A stretch of 64,000 bases of DNA, taken from NCBI RefSeq assembly GCF_963576545.1, contig NC_083648.1, positions 26,739,373 to 26,803,372 of the forward strand. The letters run 5' to 3'. Below, piece after piece: positions 30,423 through 42,979 of the stretch. A model generated the notes under the pieces. It did no database searches. It was not told where the DNA came from and saw only the letters and a program-made list of their open reading frames with translations. The translations under genes and the position numbers were made by a program. Source of the DNA: Limanda limanda (taxonomy: Eukaryota; Chordata; Actinopteri; Pleuronectiformes; Pleuronectidae). Every line of letters begins with the position of its first letter. Position 1 is the stretch's first letter.

Positions 30423-32277
30423 AAAACTAGTCTCAGCCTAACGTGCCCCTGTTCTAGTGAATGGGGTAAGTATGAAAATCCTTCTGTTGCTTATTTCCAC
30501 AGCTGTTTCACATCGAAGTGTCTTCCAGCTCCTTCAGGGTGTGGACACAGACCAGATGTAGCTTGTTCTGTCCAGCTGTAATTCTGGCCCTGGGCCCAGT
30601 TAGTTTTAGTCCTCTGAAGATGTGGGACCCAGGCCTCTGAGGTTTGCGGAGCCATGATGTCGAGAGCTGTTACATGCTTGTTGTGTTTTCTAATGACAGC
30701 TGTGTTTGGGTCAGACACTAAACAAAGGCGTACCCTGAGCTGCTGTGATGTGATGGGCGCTGTAAAGACTGTCCGCGTATTTTTTTCCATGGTGGCCTGA
30801 CCTCTTTCAAACATGCCATGATTTATAACAGCTCAAGCTCAACTCAGAGCGTTGACATTGTAATAGTATGCAGTTATGTTTTCCTTAATCCTTATCTGAA
30901 GAAATGTGTGAAATATTCAGATTCAGTGTGAACAATAGAACACACTCAGACTTTGTTGGTACTCATCTCCCAATGAAAATGTATGATGGAAGCAGCTTTA
31001 TTTAGCCTGACAGATTTGTAGTGTGACGACCAGACCAAATATGAGAGTAGGCCTGTTGAATTCAATGGACACCTACTTATTTCTACTGTGGAAACTTGTA
31101 ATGATCACGTTTGTCCCGGGTCAGATTCATCCCTATGAGCTGTTGATTATATAAAAGAATTATGAAGCTTATTTATGATCCCAGAACCTGAGGGGGTTCC
31201 CGGCCCCCAGATGTCACTGACTCTGACAGTTTAAAAGTTGATTTGTTTGTCGCCACATTATCAAGAGTGATCATCACATAATGATTAATTTTTGTATTAA
31301 TGACATAATGAGTTAAATGGTGGTCTCTGTGTACATTCAATTAAATCACAATAGTTTCAGAATCATTTTATTTTATCAATTGAGGATACATGCGGGGTTC
31401 ACAGCCGAATAGACAGTGGAAATTATCATTAAACACAGTTTAAATGTCTACCTGTTGAATAAGTCACAGCATAAATATTTGCAACACTTTCTGTACCCTC
31501 TTCAAAGTAAAAGAATTCTCACATCAAGGTTTTTATGTTATTTTAGTACTGGAATATACACAGCTTCATTCCATAGAGTCCTGGCATTTAGTTGAGTACA
31601 TTGGCTACTTATATTTAGGGGAATACAGTTGTCATACCAGAAACCTCACATTGCAGCAGATCTGTGGCGCTCACAGAGTCAGGCGAAAGTAGCCAGTTTA
31701 CACTGTGGTACTAGCATATAACTTCAGTTACAGCGGAAATGCTCCGATGCTAGCTTACTATCAAATCTCTGGGAGGCTCTTTTTATAGTGTTTCTCCCTG
31801 TCAATGTAACTGAATGACAACATTAAGTTGGAAGCAAAATGTAGTAATACCACCCCCATTCTCACATGTCCTACACACTGTTGAGAAGAACAGATTAATC
31901 CTGGAATAGTACTGATGTAACACTATTATTCTCAAAGGTTTAGTGTGTAGGATCTATTGACATCTAGTTGCATGTTGCAGCTGAATACCCCTCATCTCAC
32001 TCTCTTCTTCCAAACATTAAAAAACAACCTGTAGTAGCCTTCAGTTTTCATAAAACCTCAAAGGATGTTCAGTTCCTCCAGTCTGGGCTACTGTAGAAAA
32101 TATGGTGGACCTGCTCCTAATGTAAATAGAAGGTATTTAGATATAAAGGGGCCATTCTAGGGTAAAAAAAAAAAATAGGGAAACGTCCACTCACTTTGAG
32201 AACATGTCAACAATTACTAAACATAACTTTTCCCCTTCAATCAGTTTTACTGGAATAGGATGTGCAACATGTGTTAT
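30423..32277. other. xpr1 intron 1, no gene seen
   Basis: AT-rich. A stretch near 31105-31180 (GTTTGTCCCGGGTCAGATTC onwards) recurs at 49440-49510 inside a hAT element, so at least part is transposon-derived. Confidence 0.45.
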
Positions 32278-32486
32278 TAGTCTAGGTCCTAGGGAAGATT
32301 TGTATTGGCTTCATTTAGCGGAGAATATCTCAACTGTTTAAGACTAATATTACCCCACTGAACAACGTGTGATGTGTGCCAAAATCTCTATCCGGGTCGA
32401 AAGTCCTGAAAATGACCACTATAGGTGACACTACTATCACACTACAGGTGAATGGGACTTTTTTTTTCCTTTATAGATATCCTCGT

Positions 32487-33220
32487 TAGGGTTGCAAAGA
32501 TGGACAGTTTCCGGTAAATTTCTGTAAACTTTCCATGGGAAGTTTGGCTCTGGAATTTGGGGAATTTTGAAAAAAAAAAAAAAAAAACGCAAATTAAACA
32601 CTGAGCAATAAAAACATCATTCAAAACTCTATTTTAAGGATGTATGGAATGCAGCACACGCTGCATGTTGAATTTCAACCCTCCACTGTGCATTCTTCCA
32701 TCACATGCACAGATAATTCCCAGCATCCTGCACACTACAGCAGGGCTGATTGAGGCCTGCTGTAGTGTGCAGGACTAGTCAGGTAAGTTTCGATGATATT
32801 ACTGGGGAAAATATATTAGCATGCTAATTGAGGATTGTTCATCTGTTCATCTAGCCTATTTCCATTGATTTATCCTTCAATTGTAAAATATTTTTACAGA
32901 CGATTCCAATTATTTGGCATTTCATCCCATCCAATGAAGAAGGAAAGGCTGTATACATTTGCAAATACTGTGCAAAGACCTATGTTAAGAATGACACAAC
33001 GATGCAGAGCCGTTTAGTCAAGTGCCAAAGTTTCCTCAGGGCTCAAATCAGCCTATGAAAAAACAAAAGTTTATATTTATGTCTGTATATGACAAGGTAA
33101 ATACAGTTAGTATAAATTACCCACAACATTTCCAGTTTATTCCCGTTAATTCCAGTATATTCCCGTTAATTCCCATGGAAAGTTTCCAACTTTGAATATT
33201 CCCGGAATTTTGCAACCCTA
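32487..33220 (+). mobile_element. hAT element, 734 bp, with BED-finger remnant
   Basis: Termini TAGGGTTGCAAA and TTTTGCAACCCTA. Flanks are ATCCTCGT (32479-32486) and ATCCTCAT (33221-33228), an 8-bp target duplication with one change, as expected for hAT. At about 32940-33030 a plus-strand frame reads AVYICKYCAKTYVKND and then TTMQSRLVKC, resembling a BED zinc finger with the usual His replaced by Arg. The catalytic part of the transposase is absent. It interrupts the left arm of the fold-back element. Confidence 0.85.
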
Positions 33221-33621
33221 ATCCTCATCAATATCTACCAGATTAATGTTCATTTTGAGAGAAATACTTTTTGTATTACACTGTCTAAAAAATAATATTA
33301 AAATATGCAAATGAGGCGATATCTCATTATATATGCGTACATAAACCCTTGAAGCTACATATTTTCTGAGGTGATCACAATGTTCACAATGACCATGATT
33401 ATAAGGTCATACAAGAGTGTAAGCATTCTGATTTGATATAAATAAAATGGCTAAAAAAAGTTACAACTATTACTTATTACATACAGCAACATACAGGAAT
33501 TGCCAGTTATTTATTAACCTAAACTTTAAAAGCTTACATTTCCTAGCTGTTCTTAATATTGGTGTCATCACCTCCAACTTTTTTTTCAACAAAAGTTTAC
33601 TTGGCAGCCATAGTGACTTGA

Positions 33622-34146
33622 GGTCATAGCAGAGCACATGGCTGTCCAGCAAGGTGCCTCCCAGCACTACATGCGCTGACTGGGTGTGATACAACAAGCA
33701 AAATTTCAAATAAACTTGCAGCTCTGAACACTGTCCGCAAACCAGACAACTCTTCTCTGATTCTCAATTTCAACTGTCCACAGCTAACAGAGAGTGCAAT
33801 ACAAATGGCGGAAACATTCTTGCTCAAATGTCTCAAACCATCAACAGACATAGAGACATTTGACGACCTGCGCATTGCTGCGTTCGAAAGTGATGTCCTC
33901 AAGATTGACTTTGAGAGGACCGCTTGCACCTCAACTAATGCAAGAAAACATATACAAAGAGCCTATTATCAACAGCAGCTTTGGGTCCAAGCACCATTTA
34001 CAGACGCCACCTCAATCTTAAATGCAGATGCTTATGGTTTTGTAAGAAAGGGCAGTTTATTAGTCCCTGAGATTGTAATCTCAAAACCTGAAGGTTTGCC
34101 AGATCATCATTCCCATACCTGGACTCCTACCAGTACCTGGACCTGA
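33622..34146 (+). pseudogene. Uncharacterised transposon-associated protein, HALTGCDTTS motif
   Basis: Open for 174 codons between in-frame stops (33619 and 34144). The frame is fixed by the motif HALTGCDTTSKIS at 33670 onwards and continues through FDDLRIAAF to NARKHIQRAYYQQQLWVQAP and a final LLVPEIVISKPEGLP. I recall this pattern (a TGCDTTS box followed by an RAHYQ-like box) from uncharacterised repeat-encoded proteins of fish and invertebrates; no function is known to me. The nearest ATG (33805) would omit the TGCDTTS box. The upstream part is lost and no cysteine-rich C terminus follows, so it is probably a fragment. It lies between the inverted arms, which suggests it belonged to that element. 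Confidence 0.55.
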
Positions 34147-34704
34147 AGTGTTACCTTGCAACACAGGGAATAAACCTGCTGTTTTGTATTTTACACTTTA
34201 AGTTAACGTTCCAATGAAAAAAGCAAGGTTGGATATAAAATGTCTGTATCACACAGCATCCACCCTGGACATCTACAGAGACGCAATTAGAAATATCAAA
34301 CCAGAATTCTTTCACTTTAAACATTGTGATCACCTAAGAAAATATGTAGCTTCAAGAGTTTATATGTACGCATATTTAATGAGATATTGCCTAATTTGCA
34401 TATTTTATTTTATTTTTGAGACAAAGTGTAATACAAAAAGTATTTCTCTTAATATGAACATTAATCTGGTAGAAATTGATGAGAATATCTATAAAGGAAA
34501 AAAAAAGTCCCATTCACCTGTAGTGTGATAATAGTGTCACCTATAGTGGTCATTTTCAGGACTTTCGTCCCGGATAGAGATTTTGGCACACATCCCACGT
34601 TGTTCATTGGGGTAATATTAGTCTAAAACAGTTGAGATATTCTCCGCTAAATGAAGCGCATACAAATCTTCCCCAGGACCTAGACTATATGCGGATGTCT
34701 CTTC

Positions 34705-35190
34705 CAGTGTCATTTGTCACACAGATTACACACGTCTGCCAAAAGTTTTGTGAGTAATTTGTGAAACTCTTTGTAAAGATGTGCTGTGAAACAGCATCCA
34801 TCATTCCAGTCAACTTAGCCTAGTAGGGAAACAAATATTTCAGTAGGCATGGTTTATTATTGAGCCATACCACACCCCAGCTGTACAAACACAACCACTC
34901 TTTTTCCACAGATTCTCTCTGTGAGATCAGATCTCTGCTGCAGTTTCTGTAAATCAGCCACAGTGTGGTTGATCTGAGTCACTGTATAGGAAAATATCAG
35001 TATTAATAAATTCCTGTTTTGCTGCAGCTTTAGCAGCTGCATCTGCTCTGGTGTTTCCCTGATAAAACCAGATCAGTTTTAGAATTGTGAGTTTCGCATT
35101 TACACACAGCAATCTGCTTGGGGAGTATAATAGCATCCAGCATTTGTGAGGCGAGAGAGTGGTGTGCAATAGGCTTGCCTGACGATGTCA
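34705..35190 (-). pseudogene. Endogenous retrovirus pol fragment (RNase H end to integrase start)
   Basis: Minus-strand sequence parallel to 46210-46640 of the larger provirus: a GNTRADAAAKAAAKQ-type end of RNase H, then the region before the integrase zinc-binding domain. Frames are broken by several shifts. It abuts the right end of the fold-back element. Confidence 0.65.
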
Positions 35191-35630
35191 AAAACTGCTA
35201 TGCCAAAAAATAGTTATAAACCTACATCCTGCTTCCCTTGAGCCTACAATGACTTAGGGAATATTTATGGCGTGTGATGCTAATAGGCAGATATGTGCTG
35301 TGTTTTTTTTATACCAACTGAATAGATCTGAGTGTGTGAACAATGAAGTATGTTGTTGCCTATGCACCTTTAACCCAGGAAGATATAAGAACAGTAGGAT
35401 CAGATGTTGCTTCCCATTTATCAACATTAACACATTCCTCAACCCATGGCTCTAAATCTTTCCATCTGTCATTTCCATTCTTAGCAAATGACACAGGAAT
35501 CAGGAATGTTAACCAATAAATCAGAATGCAAGTCATTTTTAGAAAAATATTGGGATAGGTCATTTACAAAACTATTTTTACCTGTTTCCTTTAGGGTCAG
35601 GCATGGTTACTGAAACAGCACATGCAACTT
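35191..35630. other. xpr1 intron 1, no feature seen
   Basis: No recognisable gene. It may include further decayed retroviral sequence. Confidence 0.35.
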
Positions 35631-36158
35631 AAGGCCGATATATGCTACTCCGTTTTGACTGACACGGACAGAGGAACTCCTCGGAGAGCTCTTTGTGCTC
35701 TTTGTGTACCTCTGATTTTTCTAACTGTCCGTGGGCATTTCGGAGAGCCTAGGGAGAGCCCTTGGCTGTGATTGGTCTGCTAACGACATCATTTCCGCAC
35801 AACGTCATTTCCGGAATCACACATTTCCGGACCTCAAACTTGTTTCATAAAATAGGTTACAAGCAAGTCCTCTTCCATGTCAAGCAGCTCCAGCTCCATC
35901 AACAGCCTTTGTCTGTTAATTGCCATCGTTCACTGTGTGTGAGGAAAGCCGGGAGGAGGTGAATAAACAAACAGGGACTTCTTCTACATACCAAGAGGTA
36001 GGCTTCTCTAAGCTCGTCATCCGTTGCGCCACTTACTGTTCTGGCGGTGAATTATTTTCAGCACCCACAGCCTTCGGAGAAGAATAAATGAAAAAGAGTC
36101 CGTGGGATCCGTGCGTCCCCCCGCGCGCAACGGAGTCGGAGTAGCATATTTCGGCCTT
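35631..36158 (+). mobile_element. Terminal-inverted-repeat element, 528 bp
   Basis: AAGGCCGATATATGCTACTCCG at the left pairs with CGGAGTAGCATATTTCGGCCTT at the right. No transposase. A longer, diverged, opposite-oriented copy lies at 44765-45738. The flanking bases are too AT-rich to fix a target duplication. Confidence 0.75.
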
Positions 36159-37164
36159 TTAGCGTTTAGCAACCTTTCTCTCAAACAAACCTCTTGAACC
36201 ATGTCTTCTCAAATTCAACATCCTTTTTTTTCTTTGTGTGTGCTGTGCAGTGTAAATCTCCACGAAATGTCACAAGTGTTTGATTTACCATGTATGTGGG
36301 CATACCCACATAATCCTCATAATCATATTCAACGTATGCCTATTGGTAGTGTACTTTCTTCCTTCTGTTTCTTTTCTAGCTGATGTATTGCATTTTCAAT
36401 CAAAGTCAAAATGTGTTTTGTGCATCTTGGGTAGGTTGTCTCCCATTGTGCGTCAGTGTAGTCAAAGTTCCTTATTCCTCCCCCTCCTCAGCTGCCGCCC
36501 AAAATAAATCTGCTCTCTGGACATTTTTCTTCGAACATTTCCTTGCCCAAAGTACTTTTTTACAATGGTGATAGCATTCATCAAGGCCAACCTGGCATTG
36601 TCCTCTGAAACCTCCTCCTTGGTTTCCTCTGAAACCTCCTTCTGGCTTAACCCTGGAACATTGTCAGCTCGGCCATGTGCAGATCCTTCTCGCGCCTTTC
36701 TCCTTTTGTCTTCTGGCCATTTATAATGATTTTCTCAGTGTGCACAGCATGTGCTTCAATGAGGCATAATTTGCCTTTATCCCATGTGATAAATGTGTGC
36801 TTCAGTATTGTGGAAATGTCTGATTTCATGCCATTCATAACTGTTTCTGAGTTGAGCGTCCCACAGTGTGACTGCGTTATTATTCAGATTTGCTGGACGT
36901 GTCAAACTGCCGTGTGTCATGTGCCTCAGTCAGATGTGTTAGGTTTCTTAATCCTCTTTTGCTCGTCTATTCTTACCGTCTCTGAGTCTTTGACAGATCA
37001 GTGATGACCACTCTAAAGGGACCGTTGTCATTGTGATCCCACTGAGGGTTTGTCAAGTGGACATCATTATCCCATTGAGATTTTGGCCCAGTAAAAAACT
37101 ATCTTTACCATAAGGAGTATTTTGAGTTCAGAAGTTGTTGATCTAAATTATCTGCAAAACACAA
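36159..37164. other. xpr1 intron 1, no gene seen
   Basis: No recognised exon or element. Confidence 0.4.
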
Positions 37165-37437
37165 TTACTTTTCCCCATCGACATCCGATGGTGATGGGAG
37201 GTGAGTCATTGCCTGTTTAACATCCTCCCTGGTCCATGGTCTTTGGACCAACATCGGTGCACCGTCAGGGCCTGCTACTTCCATCATGGGCAGTGTCAGC
37301 TCCCTATGTGCGATTCCGTGTGATTCGGATCTTACTGGTGATGCAGCGCTGAATTGGTTGTAAGGCTGCACATCTTTATAGGGTTTGCCGGATCTGAGAT
37401 GAGAGGGACCAAAGTCACCTAATTGTCCTTTTCCCAC
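37165..37437 (-). pseudogene. Endogenous retrovirus gag fragment
   Basis: The minus-strand frame contains LTLPMMEVAGPDGAP and RPWTREDVKQAMTHLPSP, which resembles the start of a retroviral capsid domain of fish endogenous retroviruses. About 90 codons, cut at both ends. It lies in the right order and orientation to belong to the same old provirus as 34705-35190. Confidence 0.6.
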
Positions 37438-37790
37438 TCCTTGTTTATTCCAAATACGTTGAAGGTCAGATGTGGCGGATCAAAGTCGAGGTCGGGATCC
37501 TGCATCTTGACACACTGAGACACAGATGAGATCTCATCTGTCCCTGTCTGTGTTTTTCTGTCCCTACTTTTTTCCATCAATATGCTAAAAGCCTTCCAGT
37601 CTACTGTGAACTTACTCTTGCGTTTGAGTTGTCTTACACTGAGACTGCCTTAATCAACTTGATGTCAGCACCCTGCAGTTTCTCACTCTAAAGTAAGCAG
37701 GAAGAACACAAGACACCATAAATTCCACTACAATATCAACCAACCAATTGATTAGTTAAACAGGAGAGTTCAGCTGTAATAGTTGGCACC

Positions 37791-38012
37791 TTAAAGGGAT
37801 AGTTCACCAAAAATGCACACAAAGTCACGTTATGTTTTTCTGTTGTTTTACTACGTCTGAAGTCTTGGTCACCAGTTACTTCAATTGTATCAGATTCTTC
37901 TGAGACTCCAGATGTGTTTTGTGGACTCAAACACTTCACCCACCCCTCCATTGGCATAGTGGTGAGTAGAAAATGAGCGCAGTTTCATTTTTGAGTGGAC
38001 TATCCCTTTAAA
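37791..38012. mobile_element. TTAA-flanked MITE, 222 bp
   Basis: TTAA then AGGGATAGTTCAC at the left, GTGGACTATCCCT then TTAA at the right. Short, without coding capacity. Same target signature as 27380-28359 but different termini. Confidence 0.8.
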
Positions 38013-38392
38013 CCCCCAGGCCACCAGGAAGCATTGGAGACACAGAAAAATGTGCACCAGTTTGCCTTTTGTCTAAGGAAAAAATTGCAAAAAGAGTTTT
38101 CATCTGTGTTTTAACACAGGACATAGTAAATTTAAACTGAGAATTGAGACAATATTTGATCCAATAATAAATAAAGAAAACATCTTAACAAGCATTTTAG
38201 TCACAACTTTTGTGCTCGACACATTGTCCATCTTTATTATATATTTTCCTTATCATACATTCGTCAACTTCTGATAATGCATTTTTTAAAATATGATCAT
38301 CACTGTTTATATTTGTGAGCTCACTGTCAGCTTCACTGTCCGCCTCCAGTCTGATCTGCTTTCACTTTTTGTTTTCATATTTCGCCAAGATA

Positions 38393-38545
38393 TATTAGGC
38401 TGCAGCTATGTTTTTATTTATTTCAGAATATGGTACTTCTTATATCATACATTTCCCACAAATATGGGGAGGACTCAAATAGCCCTACATAGTTCTGCGT
38501 TTAATTTATTTCAAAGTAGGCCTACGCTTGCCTGTGTTTTTTCTT
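38393..38545 (+). repeat. Dispersed repeat, copy 2
   Basis: Inverted relative to 26350-26495. Both copies start or end at GGCTGCAGC and share CAAATATG and TCAAATAGCCCTAC blocks. Confidence 0.7.
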
Positions 38546-40192
38546 TTCCTCTTCATAAGCATTTGGTGTTTCCCTTTGTTGTAACAGGTAAAAATAGAAA
38601 TAAAATGTTTCAGAAGATTTCTTTATTGTTGTTCTATAATTTCATAAATGTATAAATATAGTATAACTTTATAGAAAACTTTATTAGCTTTGTTAACAAA
38701 TATGTTTTGCGGCTCCAGACAAATTTGATTTGGGGGAAGAGGGGGCAAAATGGCTCTTTTGATAGTAAAGGTTGCCGACCCCTGCTATAGACCTATAGGA
38801 GGGATATCTAATGGACAACCTAAGTACTGAAAGCTAGACTAGTATGCAGTTGTAGACACAACACAGGGTGTCCCTGGGCCTGAGAAGGGAAGATAAGGAG
38901 TTTAATGTGACTAGACTAAAATGTTCTGAGTTTTTGTTGACAAAAACTAGACTAAAACTAAGAAGGACAAAAATGACTAAATGTGACTTAAACTAATATG
39001 CATTTTCGTCTAAAGACTAAGACTAAATCAAAAATAGCTGCCGAAATTAACACTGCACCCCAGTCACATGCATGTGTTCCTTTTTGATTGAGCTTTATCA
39101 TGGTTGTAACAAAGTGATTATAATTTAATTGATTTTTTCTCTATTTTTGAAAAAGTACAGACTGATGGAGGAATGTAGTGAAAAATGTCACCAAAAGTAC
39201 TTAAATTAAGTTGAATTTAAGCAAAGTTGAAACAGATTAACAGAAATAAATGTTGCATGTTTTAATATATCTGTTTCCTGCCATCATTGTTGTGGAAATC
39301 ATTGTTTATAATTATTGACATTGACATTGTATTGACAAATAATTAACATTGACGTGATCAGACATCTCTTAACATATATTATTATCATTATTAAAAGGTG
39401 ATTCAGGAAGTTTGTATCAAACAAGTAGCCCTTTGTACTACTCAGTACCCTTCGAAGTAGCTCTCAGTTTCAAAAAGGTTGGTGACCCCTGCCCTACGGG
39501 CTATGCAAAGTGGTTCAGGTACGCAGTGGTATGCACGGAGCAGGTTGGAATCCCACCTCAGCCGGCCCTCACCTTCACTTTCAATGAAGTGAAGGTACTG
39601 GTCTGGTCCACTTGAGATCAAAGTGGGCAGTATGTGGCCCCATAACTAAATTGAGTTTGACACCCCTGGCCTAAAGAAAGGAAAAGCCAACCTTAGTTTT
39701 TTATTTTAATACTCCGTTTGTGTCTTATGTCTTTTCCATTTGCAGTAAGTAACTATAGATAAAGAGATAATATAGTGTATAGGAGCAGGATAACCACTAC
39801 ACTCTTCAGTAGGCAGCAGCACCTTGATGTGATATAACTTCCATATGTCATTTACCTTAAGTGTTTTGTTCTTTCATACTTTTATAAAATAGTTCCTTAG
39901 TTTTACTTAGTCCACATTATGCAGTGGTGGAAGATGCGTGCCAGTACTCTTAGTTCATGGGAAGTTAGTTTGCTGATGGTTGCTGGTTTCAGTTTAGTGA
40001 TGAATAGAGAAGCTGACAGAAAAATATGGGTGTATCTACAGTCATAGTCAGCAGACATCTAAAAAAATGGACTCTGAAAAAAATACTGACAGCCTTCATG
40101 TAACCAGTCTACTTATTTTGTCAGCTTTTCATCTCAAGTTGTCTCCCTGAAAAAGTTGTATCCTATTCCTGACATTAACTCATTTATATTAG
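38546..40192. other. xpr1 intron 1, no gene seen
   Basis: Short hAT-like terminal phrases (GTTGCCGACCCCTGC at 38770, GTTGGTGACCCCTGCC at 39479) hint at decayed elements. No exon recognised. Confidence 0.4.
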
Positions 40193-40640
40193 GGCTGCAA
40201 CTAACGACTATTCTGATAGTCGATTAGTCACCGATTATTGAAACGATTAATCGACTAATCGGATTATGAATGACACAAATTCTCAATTGCTCTTATTTAG
40301 CAAGCAGCTTTTAAATTTAGCTTGAGCTTGTTCGAGGCATGTGATGACTGAAAATAAAGGCAATAAATATTGATACTTCATTAAAAAAAATGTCTTTTAA
40401 TAAACTTTGTTTCATATAAGGGTACTGTTGACACAAAAGCAAAGACAAATCAAGTTTTTGTCCATTTAAAAGCAAGGACAGGCAAAGTGCTAATAAAACA
40501 AATAAATTAAAAATCAAGTATTCATTTTTCCTGTTAACAAAAATGACAGGGAAAGTAACAGCAATAAAAACATCAACAAACGAAACTACAGTCTTCTTCT
40601 GACTAAATAATTGTGATTAAAAAAAGACGTTTGTCAGGCA
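40193..40640 (+). mobile_element. hAT-like AGGGCTGC-family element
   Basis: Begins AGGGCTGCAACTAACGACTATTC and continues with the family's conserved blocks, closely parallel to 29049 onwards. The distal end is not identified. Confidence 0.7.
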
Positions 40641-42979
40641 ATAGGATAACATAATTTTATTTATATTAATTAAATGTTGAAGTGCTTTCTAAGATTATAT
40701 AGTTTTAGTCACATGATGTATCTGTCATAATTTGTTTTAGTGCTAGTTTTCCCAGTACAGGGTCAGTGGTGGCACAGCAGGGTACACCGAGGCTCAACAT
40801 AGCATATCACAGCTTTGCTAACGATATTTACAATGCTAATTAGCAAGACTTAATTAGACAAACTCTAAAGTGTATTCAGGAACATTTGTGCAAGTATAAA
40901 TCTGCTAGCCCATGCAGTATCTATTCTACAAAAAATGTTCATAATACAACAACAATAATGATTCAGCTGCTGCTCTGAACCAATATTGTTAGTTTTTCTT
41001 GCATCATTACCATAGCCTAGGGCTGGGCAATATAATTACATATCAATAATTATCCCAATATAACTTTTCCATGATAGAAATGTAAGACAAGTCAATATAA
41101 CGTTGATAGAACTGGTCAGCTCCTGAAGACTATACCGGTGGGGGGTTATACCCCTGGTAGGTACTACCAAGCCAGGCAGTTTTCAGGTCAGAGGCCAGTC
41201 TAAAAGCAGCATTGCCATCACCCATTGGCAGTGGGATGTTTGGATGAAGATTGGGCCCATGTATTTGTCATACATATGAATGGTGTTTCTGCCTATGCAA
41301 ATTAGGACATATTCAATAAGTGTGGAGCTCATGTGCATATTCAAATTCATTTCAAAAGAAACTTGAGGAAAAGAAAAAAATTAAGCCTATTTGAGTATAT
41401 TTTGGTCATATTCGATTAGTGTAACGCTCATTTGCATATTAAAATTAATTTTCAAAGAAACTTGTCATACAAAACATTTTACTTTCATGGTTACTTTCAT
41501 TGTTAAAAGTTTCATTTTGATAGGAATAAAGGAAAAAAATAGCCCCGTTGGGGTGTATTGTTGCCTGGCCTTATTGGCACACATTGATGAGAATTAAACA
41601 TATTAGGATTTCTTAGGACTTTTAGTGTGTTGTTCTGGACACCCTCATACAAATGATCTATCCTGAAAAAAATTATTTTACAATTAATTCGATTTTTGGC
41701 TCTAAAATTAGTTACTTTGCCTGGACTATAATTGCACCTCTAAAGTTAACATATGGCTTGTTTGGGAAACAAATACGTATCAGGCTGTGTTCTTTAGACA
41801 TTGTTCATGCTGTTTGTTGTCAAGAGTGTTTTAATACTTCAAATGAAGAAAGTAAACATGTCATGGATAGATGTCGTTTCCCATACCTGTCTCCTCTCTG
41901 CCAAGTCTAATGTAAGACAAACCACGTGTTGTTTCCTTCTTTTCGCTTTAACTTCTACTGCAGTTAGATATTTCACGAAAATGCCCTTATTCAGCTCACA
42001 GTAAGTAGAACAGTAGTAAAAGCACACAAACATTGTTGGTGCCCTGTTCCCCCATGCCAAGTCTCACTATCACATAGACTTGCTCTGTGACATTCTTTGT
42101 TCATTTATATTATTCAAAACAATGAGGCAGAATAAAGGAGCAACCTTCCCTCCAGGCTTTGTAACATGGACTTCTTAAAACAACAAGGCTTGTGTGTTTT
42201 CCTGGTCAGCAGTGGTGAGTACTTACAGACATTGGTAAGAGGCACAAACCACTAACTGAAGACAGGGTTGTGCCAAAACAAGCCTGGTCCATGGCAGCTC
42301 CAACACACAATCTACAGGACTTAAAGGATATGTTGCTAACGTCTTGGTGCCAGATATCACATGTCATCTTTAGATGTCTTGTAAAGTCCTTCCTCAAAGT
42401 TCTTAGCTATTTTGGTGTCATGTTGAGGACTAACAGCTTAATAGACAGGCGTGCTCATAATGCAGTTAGTGTTAACTAAGGATGTGAACCCTTTGGATGA
42501 CCTACTTTTGTGCATTAATTGGTCATGAAATGAGATCTGATCTTCATTCAGGTCACAAGTGCAGACACTTGTTTAACCTGGCATTAAGTAATAGCAGTTG
42601 GAACACAGTGAAGTAGAAGGTTTTTATTTCCGCCTGAATATTTTTTGGTAAACAAATGACTGCAGATGACTCTAGCTGGGACTTATGTGCTGGAAAACAC
42701 AATGGGACCCTAGCATGAAGTCATGACTAGCCCAAGTTCAAATTTGATAACAATACGATTTTGCTTATTTTTAGTACTGGTACTTCATTAAAAGAGCACG
42801 CAATCGGAGCCACACACTGTTCCGCTCCCTGTCACGCTGCCTCCAGGCATTGACTGCGGGGCGGAAGGCTGCCCAGCGCTCACACATGCAACAGGCAGCC
42901 CTCACTCACAGCGAGTGATCTCAGGGGAGACATGGCCTCATGTGCATGAGCTCTTGCAGACCGTCCTCGGCTTGTTCGA
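40641..42979. other. xpr1 intron 1, no gene seen
   Basis: AT-rich. The 3' LTR of the adjoining antisense provirus would be expected near the right part, but no LTR boundary is recognisable. Confidence 0.4.

Larger units (their letters stand above)
32278..34687. mobile_element. Long-inverted-repeat element with an internal gene remnant
   Basis: Left arm 32278-32486 plus 33229-33384, right arm 34320-34687. After removal of the inserted hAT element the arms are about 365 and 368 bp and are reverse complements with scattered substitutions. Both ends start TAGTCTAGGTCCT. The 935-bp interior carries an open frame at 33622-34146. The structure resembles a DNA transposon with very long terminal inverted repeats. 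I do not recognise the superfamily. Confidence 0.75.
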
